The notes: a model not told the origin generated them from the sequence alone. A DNA stretch of 64,000 nucleotides from Luteitalea sp. TBR-22 (GCF_016865485.1 NZ_AP024452.1:5602501-5666500), one strand, 5' to 3'. Numbered from the stretch's first letter, positions 36,301-44,848 are shown. Numbers and translations are program-made.

Positions 36301-36541
36301 GCTGCTCTTCGAGGACGGCACCAATGCCGAGCAGACCTACGCCGACCTCCCGGCCAGGAGCCGCTTCAACGTGCCCGTCGGTGGATTCTTTCCCGAGGCT
36401 GCCGGGCGACGGTTCGGCGCGATCGTCGAGAGCCTTGGCGCGACGCCGGCCCGGATCGTGGTCGAACGGGCGATGTACTGGGATGCACCGGGCCAGCCAT
36501 GGGCCGCAGGCACGAATGCCCTGGCGACCAGGCTCCAGTAG
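33383..36541 (+). CDS. large secreted protein: propeller, Ca-binding linker, four LAEGAT repeats
   Basis: A 1052-residue protein. The signal peptide ends near VSGQA; LGCSTL could be a lipobox with Cys16. Residues about 30-430 form PD40/TolB-type blades (YQPRVSADGLRIVFTSKASN, NPSISPDGNVVAFNSTATN, YPSISADGNLVAFESYSN). A beta-sandwich (about 480-560) and a calcium-binding type-3-like linker DTDHDTLPDWWELTYGLDP follow. Four tandem modules of about 105-116 residues then start near 611, 717, 833 and 941, each with LAEG(A/E) at the front and VERAMYW-type ends. It is likely a cell-surface or matrix protein. The 150-bp upstream gap shows no clear regulatory site. Confidence 0.82.
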   Translation: MCRRCVVLGLLAVLGCSTLVSGQAYLMSRAPDRSPANHDSYQPRVSADGLRIVFTSKASNLVANDTNGKEDIFLWDGRANPAVIVRLSVSTGGAQANGPSENPSISPDGNVVAFNSTATNLGAPETSGWSNVYVRRIAGAQATWSTTWVSRTWPGATLRVPNSHCGRPSMSNVGLVAFECLAGNMVANDTNGSTDVFVVGLDGTGIERVSTRPGNVEGKNGYSQYPSISADGNLVAFESYSNTLATGAAAGDDNNCPDVFVKNRATGDLRRLNAFHDIQPKGSSLRPSISGNGRFVVFESQAYNMSSEPTPKTFWEIYRYDLTLSLQDPDAVVLVSTAEFGGYRAAINHTGSKVAYEIADQIYLWDEGSTDNHLNLQASGTVTAEVTNGLAMQAALAPATPELDVVVFSSNASNLDDPTNGRLNVFGRMISRSVQDMTPTTAIATPASPSPPTPGRPIYSNVELGLDDHADQYSEAMVTMCFLYSIGVLPEPLSAPPAPPTVTVGGVAAKGVSTPNAHTVRFSAPLLADGSSNLVIVRFADGEVMKVPVRLKAMALVPGSSTDTDHDTLPDWWELTYGLDPNDATDASTVNGNGLTPLQSLAQQHHPTATAYRHLAEGATGSLFQTRIALANPNVLPAMALLRYLKPDGTVQAQPLSVPAMGRATVDVETVAGMDTAEFSTSVESDLPLIVDRTMRWGGSQSYGAHTETALAAPALTWYLAEGATHNAFNLFYLLQNPNSAESQVRVRFLRPTGAPLEKTYTLPANSRTNIWVDLETFPGLGQALANTDVSAVFDVLNGRPIIVERAMYADVPGQTFGAGHESAGVTAPALEWFLAEGATGPYFDLFVLVANPGGTAAAIEATYLLPDGRTLVKHYNVAATSRFNIWVDYEDAVLADTAVSTTIRSTNGVPIIVERAMWWPQAAWYEAHNSPGATTTGTRWALAEGEAGGSLGVETYILIANTSDVPATVRVTLLFEDGTNAEQTYADLPARSRFNVPVGGFFPEAAGRRFGAIVESLGATPARIVVERAMYWDAPGQPWAAGTNALATRLQ

Positions 36542-36601
36542 CGTGAGCCGCCCGTCCGGCGGCGGATCGGCCGGGGTTGGGGGAGCTGATCGGGTGACAG
36601 C

Positions 36602-36666
36602 GGTAGGGCGGCGTGTCCCACGCCGCCGCTATCCGACGGCGGCGCGGTGGGACACCGCGCCCTACC
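36602..36666. repeat. family C repeat
   Basis: GGTAGGGCGG at 36602-36611 and GCGCCCTACC at 36657-36666 bracket two hairpins (GGCGGCGTGTCCCACGCCGC and GGCGCGGTGGGACACCGCGC). Confidence 0.65.
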
Positions 36667-36697
36667 TCGATGCAGCATTTGGAGCGACAATGAAGGG

Positions 36698-37762
36698 ATG
36701 TCGAGGGCGACGGGTCCCGAGTCGGGCGACGCTGGGCGCAGTACCGCGCCGGTGGTCGAGCGCCAGTTCGTGGCCGACCGCGGCGACGAGCGCCTGCGCC
36801 TCGATCAGGCGGTGATGCGCCACCTGGCCGACGAGCCGGGCGTGTCGCGCACCCGCGTGCAGCGCTGGCTCGACGCCGGCCTCATCTCGGTGAACGGCCG
36901 CGAGGGCCGTCGCGCCTCGTCGTCCCTCCGGCAGGGCGACGAGGTGGTCGTCACGCTCCCCACGCCGCGCGTCCGCAGGGTGCACGCGCCAGAGGCGCTC
37001 GACGTCCCCGTGCTCTACGAGGACGAGTGGCTCGTCGTCGTCAACAAGCCTGCCGGCATGGTGGCGCATCCCACTGGACGGCTGCAGTCGGGCACGTTGT
37101 TCAACGCGCTGCTCCACAAGGCGCGCGACTGGGAAGACGCGACGGCGCGGCCCGGCCTCGTCCACCGGCTCGATCGCGACACATCCGGCGTGCTGCTGGT
37201 GGCCAAGTCGCGCAGCGTCCACGCGCGCGCCGCGCGCCTGCTCGCCACCGATCACGCCTCCAAGACCTACCTGGCCGTGGTGATCGGCAAGCCACCCGAG
37301 GACGCGACGATCACCTACCCGCTGGGGAAGATCGGCGAGCGGCCACCGCAGGTCGGCGTGGTGGACGAGGGCTGGCCGTCGATCACGTACGTGCAACGCC
37401 TGCGTTCGACGTGGCCGATGCCCGACGGCCTTGCGTTGCTCGAGTGCACGTTGGGCACCGGACGCCTGCACCAGATCCGCGCGCACCTGCTGGCCGCCGG
37501 CTGGCCGATCGCCGGCGACCCGATCTACCGCAGCGCCAAGGCCGAGGCGAAGCTTCCGCCGATGACGAAGGCGCAGGTCGATGCGCTCGACGGACAGGCG
37601 CTGCACGCGTGGCGGCTGGTGATGCCCCACCCGATGACGGGCGAGTTGCTCGACGTGACGGCACCGATCCCGGCGCGCCTGCAGGCGTTGGGCGTCAACC
37701 CCGGCGGCACCTGGGATGCCAGCGTCGCTCGACCTCGTCCGGCCACCACGCCGCACGCCTGA
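36698..37762 (+). CDS. RluA-family pseudouridine synthase
   Basis: A 354-residue enzyme that isomerises uridine to pseudouridine in rRNA or tRNA. An N-terminal S4 RNA-binding domain (about 25-95: RLDQAVMRHL, VSRTRVQRWLDAGLISVNG) precedes the catalytic domain. The catalytic Asp is in GLVHRLDRDTSGVLLVAK. KTYLAVVIGKP and LLECTLGTGRLHQIRAHLLAAGWPIAGDPIY follow. The layout is that of RluD (large-subunit helix 69), but paralogues look alike, so no symbol is given. The start is ATG 36698, with GAAGGG directly before it and a GACAAT box 6 nt upstream. Confidence 0.92.
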   Translation: MSRATGPESGDAGRSTAPVVERQFVADRGDERLRLDQAVMRHLADEPGVSRTRVQRWLDAGLISVNGREGRRASSSLRQGDEVVVTLPTPRVRRVHAPEALDVPVLYEDEWLVVVNKPAGMVAHPTGRLQSGTLFNALLHKARDWEDATARPGLVHRLDRDTSGVLLVAKSRSVHARAARLLATDHASKTYLAVVIGKPPEDATITYPLGKIGERPPQVGVVDEGWPSITYVQRLRSTWPMPDGLALLECTLGTGRLHQIRAHLLAAGWPIAGDPIYRSAKAEAKLPPMTKAQVDALDGQALHAWRLVMPHPMTGELLDVTAPIPARLQALGVNPGGTWDASVARPRPATTPHA

Positions 37763-37802
37763 ACCATGGCGGCCCGCGCCGCCGACCGCCCCTCGAGGTG
37801 CC

Positions 37803-39059
37803 ATGAAACGTGCCGCGCCACTCATCGGACTTGCCGCAAGTCTGCTGCTGATGGCGGAGGGCCTGCCGTCGGCCGCCGGACCGCGCGTGATCACCCCGCC
37901 GGGCGTCACGGTGATCGGGCCGTACAGCCCCGGCATCCTCGCTGGCGACTTCCTCTACGTGTCCGGCCAGGGCGGACGCGATGCCGCCGGGCGCTTGCCT
38001 GACAGTTTCGAGGGCCAGGTCCGCCAGACGCTGCAGAACGTGAAGGCCGTGGTGGACGCCGCGGGACTGACGCTCGCGCACGTCGCGTACTGCCAGGTCT
38101 ACCTGACCGACATGGCGCAGTACGACACGATGGACCGCGTGTGGCAGGAGTTCTTTCCGACGGCGCCTCCGGCGCGCGCCGTGCTCGGTGTGCATCGACT
38201 GCCGACCGACATCGGGGTCGAAATCAACGCCGTCGCCTTCCGCGACCTCGCGCGGCGGACGCCTATCGCGCCGCCCGGCCTTCGACCGCGGTCGTGGTCG
38301 CCAGCGGTGAGGGCCGGCAACCGGCTGTTCCTGTCGAGTGCCCTGGGCGCCGACGAGGTCACCGGCGTCGTCCCCACCGACCCAGACGCGCAGGTGCAGC
38401 TCGCGCTCGACAACATGCGGCGCGTCCTGTCTGCGGCCGGCCTCGATTTCCGCCATGTCGTGTTCGTGAACCCCTACCTCACGAGCACCGCCTCGCGGCG
38501 GATGAACGACATCTACGCGCGGCACTTCGCGTTCGGCAACACGCCGGCCCGCGCCACCATCAGCGTCACCAGCCTGCCGGGCGGCACGACGATCGCGTTC
38601 ACCGGCGTGGCGATTGCGGATCTGTCATTGCGTCGCGCCTACCGACCGAAGAACATGAAGCCGAGCGCCACGGCCAGCCCCTGCGTGCTGGCCGACGACA
38701 CGTACTATTGCTCCGCCAAGGGACCGTTCACGCCGGGTCCGGCAGCAGGACCGGGTACCCTGCAGGGCATCTGGGTCGGCAGCGTGGAGGCGCAGGTGCG
38801 GCAGACGATGCGGAACCTGCTCGACGGCCTCGAGGAGGCGGACTTCGCGCTCACCGACGTGGTGGCCACCAACGTGTACCTCGACGACATGCAGGACTTC
38901 GCGCGCATGAACCGGGTCTACGCGCAGTACTTCCCGACCGACCCGCCGGCCCGCACCACCGTGGCGCAGGTCGCGCCGATCGACCGCACCCCCCGCAACG
39001 AGGACACCTTCCCGGGCCTGGAGCAGATCTCCCTGATCGCCGTGAGGCAGAAACCATGA
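37803..39059 (+). CDS. secreted protein with three tandem RidA (YjgF/Rid) domains
   Basis: A 418-residue protein. A signal peptide (MKRAAPLIGLAASLLLMAEG) is followed by three Rid modules at about 28-140, 155-280 and 295-410. Each shows the family hallmarks: VSGQGG-type turn or equivalent, QVRQTLQNVKAVVDAAGLTL helix, YLTDMAQYDTMDRVWQEFF and an Arg in PPARAVLG, TPARATIS and PPARTTVA. RidA enzymes hydrolyse reactive imine/enamine products of PLP enzymes. A three-domain exported form is unusual. It overlaps the following PLP enzyme gene by 4 nt (ATGA), which supports a paired function. Confidence 0.88.
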   Translation: MKRAAPLIGLAASLLLMAEGLPSAAGPRVITPPGVTVIGPYSPGILAGDFLYVSGQGGRDAAGRLPDSFEGQVRQTLQNVKAVVDAAGLTLAHVAYCQVYLTDMAQYDTMDRVWQEFFPTAPPARAVLGVHRLPTDIGVEINAVAFRDLARRTPIAPPGLRPRSWSPAVRAGNRLFLSSALGADEVTGVVPTDPDAQVQLALDNMRRVLSAAGLDFRHVVFVNPYLTSTASRRMNDIYARHFAFGNTPARATISVTSLPGGTTIAFTGVAIADLSLRRAYRPKNMKPSATASPCVLADDTYYCSAKGPFTPGPAAGPGTLQGIWVGSVEAQVRQTMRNLLDGLEEADFALTDVVATNVYLDDMQDFARMNRVYAQYFPTDPPARTTVAQVAPIDRTPRNEDTFPGLEQISLIAVRQKP

Positions 39060-40702
39060 CCGACTTCCGAGACGACGGCGTGACTCGCCGGGAACTGCTG
39101 CAGATGAGCCATGCCCTCGCCGTGCCGGCGCTCGTCGCAGGCGCGGCCACGCACGCCGCGGGCGCGACGGCGGCCGGTCCCCTGAAGCCGGGTCCCGACA
39201 TCTACCAGTCGATCGGCGTCGAGCCGGTGATCAACTGCCGCGGGACGTTCACGATCATCGGCGGGTCGATCGAGCGTCCCGAAGTGCGGGCGGCGATGGA
39301 CGCGGCCAGCCGGCACTTCGTGCAGATCGACGAGCTCGCCATGGCCGTCGGCCAGCGGTTCGCCGAGCTGACCGGCGCCGAATGGGGCATGGTGTCGGCG
39401 GGCTGCGCCGCCGGGCTCAAGCACGTCACCGCGGCATGCGTGACGGGCGGCAACCCGGAGCGTCTCGTCCGCATCCCGAATCTTGCCGGCTTCGACAAGA
39501 CCGAGGTGGTGAGCCCGCGCTACTCACGCAACGTCTACGACGCGGCCATCCGCAACATCGGCGTGACGATGATCACGGTGGACACGGCGGAGGAGTTCGA
39601 GCGGGCGCTCGGTCCGCGCACCGCGATGATCTACCTCAACGCCGGCGAGGGCTCGACCTCCGGGCCGCTGTCGCTGGAGAACGTGGCGCGCATGGCGCGG
39701 CCGCGCAACATCCCCATCCTGATCGACGCCGCCGCCGAGATCCTCACCGTCCCCAACGTGCACCTCCAGCAGGGCGCCACCGTCGTCGCCTACAGCGGCG
39801 GCAAGGCGCTGTGCGGGCCGCAGTGCGCAGGGCTGCTGCTCGGTCGCAAGGACCTGCTGCTCTCGGCGTGGCAGGCCAGCGCGCCGCACCACGGTCCGGG
39901 CCGCGACAACAAGGTCGGGCGCGAGGAGACGCTCGGCATGCTGGCCGCGGTCGAGGCGTGGGTGACGCGCGACCACGACGCGGACTGGAAGACCTGGCTC
40001 TCGTGGCTCGACACGATCAGCGCGCGCGTTTCGACCGTGACTGGGGTGAAGACGTCGGTGCAGTTGCCGACAGGGCTCTCCAACCGCAGCCCGGCGCTCA
40101 CGATCTCGTGGGATCCGTCCGCCCTGCACATCACCGGCGAGGATGTCGCCGAGTTGCTGGCGAGCACGAAGCCGCGCATCGCGGTGGGCGCCGGCGGCCG
40201 GGGCCGCCAGGCCGATGCCGACGCCACCTCGATTTCGGTGACCGCGTGGATGATGCAGCCGGGCGACGCGCGGATCGTCGCCGACCGCATCCATGCCGTG
40301 CTCACGGCCAAGCGCGAGCCGCGATCGACGGCCATGCCGGCGCCGTCGACGAGCGTTGCCGGACGGTGGGACGTCGACATCGCGTTCTCGAGCAGCACCG
40401 GCCGGCATACGCTGTCGCTCGAGCAGGATGGCAACTGGCTGCGGGGCACGCACCAGGGCGAGTTCTCGACCCGCGACGTCGTGGGCACCATCGAGGGCGC
40501 GAACGTGACGCTGCGGAGCGTCGAGCGGACCCTCGGCAGTGCGGTCACCTTCACGTTCTCGGGTACGGTGTCGGGCGACGCCCTTGCCGGCTCGATCCAC
40601 ATGGGCGAGTACCTCACGGCGACGTTCACCGCGAAGAAGCACGCCTACACGCAGCCGCGCACGCGCGTCGTGGTCCCGAAGGGCCCGCCGCTGGCGACGT
40701 AG
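39056..40702 (+). CDS. Tat-exported SelA-fold PLP enzyme with C-terminal beta domain
   Basis: A 548-residue protein. The N-terminus VTRRELLQMSHALAVPALVAG resembles a Tat signal. Residues about 45-420 match the SelA/D-glucosaminate-6-phosphate ammonia-lyase family: INCRGTFTIIGGS, WGMVSAGCAAGLKH, ILIDAAAEILTVPN, and the PLP lysine about 250 in AYSGGKALCGPQCAG. Residues about 440-530 are an extra beta-rich domain (GRWDVDIAFSSSTGRHTLSLE). It probably eliminates or deaminates an amino-sugar acid or hydroxy-amino acid. The adjacent RidA protein would clear enamine products; that is inference. Confidence 0.85.
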   Translation: MTDFRDDGVTRRELLQMSHALAVPALVAGAATHAAGATAAGPLKPGPDIYQSIGVEPVINCRGTFTIIGGSIERPEVRAAMDAASRHFVQIDELAMAVGQRFAELTGAEWGMVSAGCAAGLKHVTAACVTGGNPERLVRIPNLAGFDKTEVVSPRYSRNVYDAAIRNIGVTMITVDTAEEFERALGPRTAMIYLNAGEGSTSGPLSLENVARMARPRNIPILIDAAAEILTVPNVHLQQGATVVAYSGGKALCGPQCAGLLLGRKDLLLSAWQASAPHHGPGRDNKVGREETLGMLAAVEAWVTRDHDADWKTWLSWLDTISARVSTVTGVKTSVQLPTGLSNRSPALTISWDPSALHITGEDVAELLASTKPRIAVGAGGRGRQADADATSISVTAWMMQPGDARIVADRIHAVLTAKREPRSTAMPAPSTSVAGRWDVDIAFSSSTGRHTLSLEQDGNWLRGTHQGEFSTRDVVGTIEGANVTLRSVERTLGSAVTFTFSGTVSGDALAGSIHMGEYLTATFTAKKHAYTQPRTRVVVPKGPPLAT

Positions 40703-40800
40703 GCCGGGTTCCGGGCACCGGGCACCGGGTTCCGGGCACCGGAAAGGCGGGCGCCGGGAAGGCCGGGTGTAGGCGTCGCCCTTGGGCGACGCTCCGGACG
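40703..40800. repeat. tandem CCGGGCA/CCGGGTT units and a family B palindrome
   Basis: 40705-40742 carries repeated CCGGGTTCCGGGCACCGGGC-type units. 40768-40795 carries GTAGGCGTCGCCCTTGGGCG with its completion. Confidence 0.6.
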
Positions 40801-40865
40801 ACCCGATCCTCCCCTGACGTGCCCCTGACCGTCGCGCAAGCGCGCCAGCTACGTCCGGCGAGGCG

Positions 40866-42767
40866 TCAGCCCAGGTGGATCCTCGGGCGCCACTGCGGGT
40901 CGGGCTCGATCTGCCGCAGCACCTCGCGCGTGACCGGGGCGGTGTCGCCCTCGCCGAACGCCATGAACTTCAGCAGGTAGGCGATCGGGTTGCCCTCGGT
41001 CCAGCCGAAGTAGGCGTGGGGCACGCGACCGGTCGCGTCGCGCACGTGCAGCAGCAGCGCCGCGATCGCGTTGGGCACCGCCGGGCTCTTGCAGCGCAGC
41101 ACGCGATACGGCCCGATCTGCACGCCGGTCACCTCGAGCACGTCGTCGACGAACTCGGACGCGTCGCCCGGCTGCACCTCGAGGAACAGCACGTTGTTGA
41201 GGCTCTCGATGTGGTGGCTGCTGCGCGCCTCGCGCCACTTGGCCGCGTACTCGGCCTCCACACCCTTGTCTGGCCGGTTGGCGATCACGCGCACGGTCGG
41301 CGCGGTCAGGGAGGCCAGCCAGGCGCCGGCCGCCTCGTCGAACTTGACGTGCTTGATGCGCAGCTCGGTGGAGCGAAGCACGCGCGAGAGCAGCGACGTG
41401 CCGATGATCGACGCGATGAAGAAGCTGGCGATCTTGATGCCGTCGGGCCGCTCGATGACGTTGACGACCGTCGTGTAGGCGAAGACCAGGGTGATCGCGC
41501 CGAAGGCCCACGCCAGGCCGCCGGTGCGGCGCGCGTGGATGGTCGTGGCCAGCGCGGCGGAGGTCATCAGCACGAGGACGCCCGTGGCATAGGCCCCACC
41601 CTGCGCCTCGACGTCGGCCTGGAAGATCAGGGTCACCGCGCAGGTCACGGCCAGGATGATCAGCACCAGCGGCCGCGTGGCGCGCACCCAGTCGGGCGCC
41701 ATGCCGTAGCGCGGCAGGTACTTCGGGATGAGCGTCAGCAGGCCGGCCATCGCCGACGCGCCGGCGAACCACAGGATCGCGATCGTCAGGATGTCGTAGG
41801 CCGTGCCGAACACGTGGCCGAGGTCGCGGTGGGCAAGGTAGGCGAGCGCGCGCCCACGGGCCTCGCCCCCTTCCTCGAATGCCGATGCCGGGATGTTGAG
41901 CGTCGTGGCGAGGCTGCTGGCCAGGAGCAGGACGCTCATGATCAGGGCAGCGCTCGTGAGCAGGCGCCCGGTGCCACGGATGCGCCCCGTCGGCTGCGCC
42001 TCGGTCTCGCCGGGGTCGCCCTGCACCAGCGGCATCACCGCGACGCCGGTCTCGAACCCCGACAGGCCGAGCGCCAGCTTCGGGAAGAGGAACAAGGCAA
42101 CGGCCACCATCATCACGGGATTGCCGTGAGCGGCCAGCAGGGCCGTACGCCAGTTCGAGAAGTATTCGGGGTGGTGGAGGATCGCCCACAACTCGACGAG
42201 CAGCACGACGACGTTGACGGCGAGGTAGCCGAGCACGATCACCACGGCCAGGCCGATCGCCTCGCGGAAGCCCTTCAGGAACACGGCGCCGAGCATCACC
42301 AGCAACAGCAGCGTGAGCCACACGGGGTGGTCGAGCCAGTGGGGGGCGAACGGGTTGTGGATGATGTGCTCGGTCGCGTCGGCGGCAGACAGCGTGATGG
42401 TGATCACGAAGTCGGTCGCCGCAAAGCCCAGCAGGATGAGGACCAGGGCCTTGCCCCGCCAGCGCGGGAGCAGTTGCTCGAGCAGCGCGACGCTGCCCTG
42501 CCCGTGGGGGCTCAGGGCGGCGATGCGGCGGTACACCGGCAGCGCCCCGAGGAGCGTGAGCGCGATGAGGACCAGCGTCGCCAGCGGCGACAGCACGCCG
42601 GCGGCCAGGAAGGCGATGCCGGGCTGGTAGCCGAGGGTCGAGAAGTAGTCGACCCCGGTCAGGCACATCACCTTCCACCAGGAGGCGGTGTGGATCGGGG
42701 CGTGGCCGGCAGCGGCGTCCGGTTCGAGGTCCGCGAGGAGCCAGTCCCGGAGAGGTGTCGTGGTCAC
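40866..42767 (-). CDS. APC-superfamily permease with cytoplasmic C-terminal domain
   Basis: A protein of 633 residues from GTG 42767. It has about 12 hydrophobic helices, beginning near WWKVMCLTGVDYFSTLGYQPGIAFLAAGVLSPL, a typical APC TM1 break region. FKLALGLSGFETGVAVMPL-type TM6 features and a hydrophilic C-terminal domain of about 150 residues (FDEAAGAWLASLTAPTVRVIANRPDK onwards) follow. It likely imports amino acids or related cations; the substrate is unknown. An ATG at 42932 would add 55 non-hydrophobic residues and collide with the ilvE leader, so GTG is preferred. It is divergent from ilvE. Confidence 0.82.
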   Translation of the reverse strand: MTTTPLRDWLLADLEPDAAAGHAPIHTASWWKVMCLTGVDYFSTLGYQPGIAFLAAGVLSPLATLVLIALTLLGALPVYRRIAALSPHGQGSVALLEQLLPRWRGKALVLILLGFAATDFVITITLSAADATEHIIHNPFAPHWLDHPVWLTLLLLVMLGAVFLKGFREAIGLAVVIVLGYLAVNVVVLLVELWAILHHPEYFSNWRTALLAAHGNPVMMVAVALFLFPKLALGLSGFETGVAVMPLVQGDPGETEAQPTGRIRGTGRLLTSAALIMSVLLLASSLATTLNIPASAFEEGGEARGRALAYLAHRDLGHVFGTAYDILTIAILWFAGASAMAGLLTLIPKYLPRYGMAPDWVRATRPLVLIILAVTCAVTLIFQADVEAQGGAYATGVLVLMTSAALATTIHARRTGGLAWAFGAITLVFAYTTVVNVIERPDGIKIASFFIASIIGTSLLSRVLRSTELRIKHVKFDEAAGAWLASLTAPTVRVIANRPDKGVEAEYAAKWREARSSHHIESLNNVLFLEVQPGDASEFVDDVLEVTGVQIGPYRVLRCKSPAVPNAIAALLLHVRDATGRVPHAYFGWTEGNPIAYLLKFMAFGEGDTAPVTREVLRQIEPDPQWRPRIHLG

Positions 42768-42934
42768 GGGGTTCGAGGCACGCCCGAAGAGGAACCGCGG
42801 GCGTGCGGCAAACGTCAACACTACGCCGCTTGTCGGTGCCCGGCAAGCTACAATCGGCGCAATCGGCGTCGCACGCGCCCGGCCCGCCTCGGGCAGGGTC
42901 GGGGGCGGGATGCGACGCGGAGGAGGCTCCACCC

Positions 42935-44017
42935 ATGTCCGTCAGTGCGTCTGCCCCCGTGATCCCGGTCACCCGGACCTCGTCGCCCCGTCCCCGCCCG
43001 GCGGAGGACGCCCTCGGCTTCGGCAAGCACTTCGCCGACCACATGCTGGTGGTCGATTACGTCGAGGGACAGGGCTGGATCGCCCCGCGCATCGTGCCCT
43101 ATGGCCCCCTGTCGCTCGATCCCGCAGCGTCGGTGCTGCACTACGGGCAGGCGATGTTCGAGGGCCTGAAGGCGTACCGGCAGGCCGACGGGCGAATCGC
43201 GCTGTTCCGCCCCGACCGTAATGCGCACCGCATGGCCACCGGGGCCGGGCGGCTGTCGATTCCGGCCATCGACGAGCAGTTGTTCGTCCAGGGCATCGCG
43301 CAGCTCGTCAACGTGGATGCCGACTGGGTGCCGTCGGCGCCCGGCACGGCGCTGTACATCCGGCCGACGATCATCGCGACCGAGCCGTTCCTGGGCGTGC
43401 GCGCCTCGAAGACCTACACGTTCTTCGTGATCACGGGGCCGGTGGGCGCCTACTACGCCGGCGGCCTCAAGCCGGTGCGCATCTGGGTCGAGAAGGAGCG
43501 CGTGCGCGCGGTCAAGGGCGGCATCGGTGCGGCCAAGGCGGCGGCCAACTACGTGGCCAGCCTCCAGGTGGCCGAGGAGGCCCGCGCGCGCGGCTGCGAC
43601 CAGGTGCTCTGGCTCGACGCCATCGGGCACCAGTACGTCGAGGAGGTCGGGACGATGAACCTGTGCCTGGTGATCGACGGCACGCTGGTCACCCCGCCGC
43701 TCGGGGGCAGCATCCTTCCCGGCATCACGCGCGAGACGGTGCTGACGATCGCCCGCGACTGGGGCATGCCCGTCGAGGAACGGCTCGTGTCGATCGGCGA
43801 GGTGCGCGAGGCACACGCGAAGGGTTCGCTGCAGGAAGTGTTCGGCGTCGGCACGGCTGCCGTGGTGTCGGTGGTCGGCACCCTGGCCAGCGAGGATGGC
43901 GACATGGTGATCAACGGCGGCGACCCGGGGCCGATTGCCAATCGCCTCTACGACGCGATCACGCGCATCCAGTACGGCCTCGATCCGGACCCACGCGGCT
44001 GGCGGGTGGTCATCTGA
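42935..44017 (+). CDS. ilvE: branched-chain amino acid aminotransferase
   Basis: A 360-residue fold-type IV PLP enzyme. It makes or degrades Leu, Ile and Val by transamination with 2-oxoglutarate/glutamate. Motifs are LHYGQAMFEGLKAYR, LYIRPTIIATEPFLGV, the PLP lysine about 201 in GGIGAAKAAANYVASL, YVEEVGTMNLCLV and LGGSILPGITRETVL. The length and N-terminal extension match the BCAT type II (eukaryote-like) subgroup. GGAGGAGG precedes the ATG, and a TACAAT box lies about 85 bp upstream, so this gene has a normal leader. Its stop overlaps the phzF-like start by 1 nt. Confidence 0.94.
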   Translation: MSVSASAPVIPVTRTSSPRPRPAEDALGFGKHFADHMLVVDYVEGQGWIAPRIVPYGPLSLDPAASVLHYGQAMFEGLKAYRQADGRIALFRPDRNAHRMATGAGRLSIPAIDEQLFVQGIAQLVNVDADWVPSAPGTALYIRPTIIATEPFLGVRASKTYTFFVITGPVGAYYAGGLKPVRIWVEKERVRAVKGGIGAAKAAANYVASLQVAEEARARGCDQVLWLDAIGHQYVEEVGTMNLCLVIDGTLVTPPLGGSILPGITRETVLTIARDWGMPVEERLVSIGEVREAHAKGSLQEVFGVGTAAVVSVVGTLASEDGDMVINGGDPGPIANRLYDAITRIQYGLDPDPRGWRVVI

Positions 44018-44814
44018 TGCGCCTGCCGATCTATCAGGTCGACGCGTTCACGGGGGAGGTGTTCCGCGGCAACCCGGCCGCGGTGGTGCCGCTCGAGACC
44101 TGGATCGCCGATGCCACGATGCAGGGCATCGCCGCCGAGAACAACCTGGCCGAGACGGCCTTCTTCGTGCCGACCGGCCCCGCGCACTACCACCTGCGCT
44201 GGTTCACGCCGGAGGTCGAGGTCGACCTCTGCGGCCACGCGACGCTGGCCGCGGCAGCCGTCCTGTACGAGCACCTCGGGCAGGATGCGCCAGCCGTGAC
44301 GTTCGACACGCGAAGCGGCCCGCTGGTGGTCGCTCGCGAGGGCGGCGCGTACACGATGGACTTCCCCGCCCGCCGGCCGCGCCCGCTGCCCCGCGACCGG
44401 CAGGTCGCGGTGGCGCTCGGCGGTGAGCCCAACGAGCTGTGGCTCGCCCGCGACTGCATGGCTGTATTCGAGACCGAGGCCGAGGTGCGGGCGCTGGTGC
44501 CCGACATGGCCAAGGTCAAGGCGCTGGGCGTCTTCGCGATGATCGCCACCGCGCCGGCCGACCCGGCGTTGTCGCCGGGCGCCGACTTCGTGTCGCGGTT
44601 CTTCGCCCCGGCGGCAGGCGTCGCCGAGGACCCGGTGACCGGCTCGGCCCACTGCACCCTGGTGCCCTACTGGGCTGATCGCCTCGCGAAGACCACGCTG
44701 GAGGCGCGGCAGGTCTCCAGGCGGGGCGGCGCACTCCGCTGCACGATCGACGGTGACCGCGTGCGGATGACCGGCCAGACGGTCTGCTATCTCGAAGGCA
44801 CGATCACCGTCTAG
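44017..44814 (+). CDS. PhzF-family isomerase
   Basis: A 265-residue protein of two similar alpha/beta-barrel halves. Features are YQVDAFTGEVFRGNPAAVVPL, NNLAETAFFVP (the conserved Glu acid/base), LRWFTPEVEVDLCGHATLAAA and FFAPAAGVAEDPVTGSAHCTL. PhzF proteins catalyse a proton-shift isomerisation in phenazine synthesis, but most genomic members, as here without other phz genes, act on unknown substrates. Start and stop overlap with ilvE (TGATG) shows that the two are co-translated, hinting at an amino-acid-derived substrate. Confidence 0.92.
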   Translation: MRLPIYQVDAFTGEVFRGNPAAVVPLETWIADATMQGIAAENNLAETAFFVPTGPAHYHLRWFTPEVEVDLCGHATLAAAAVLYEHLGQDAPAVTFDTRSGPLVVAREGGAYTMDFPARRPRPLPRDRQVAVALGGEPNELWLARDCMAVFETEAEVRALVPDMAKVKALGVFAMIATAPADPALSPGADFVSRFFAPAAGVAEDPVTGSAHCTLVPYWADRLAKTTLEARQVSRRGGALRCTIDGDRVRMTGQTVCYLEGTITV

Positions 44815-44848
44815 CCCCGGGCCCTACCTGCCCTGTCCGACAGCCTGC

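Noticed and set aside
42768-42932. 55-residue N-terminal extension of the APC permease from ATG 42932
   Set aside because: The extension is Pro/Arg-rich, lacks family similarity and would overlap the ilvE leader and its ribosome-binding site.
44017-44814. Phenazine biosynthesis cluster
   Set aside because: Only a PhzF-family member is present; other phz genes are absent, and PhzF homologues are common outside phenazine pathways.
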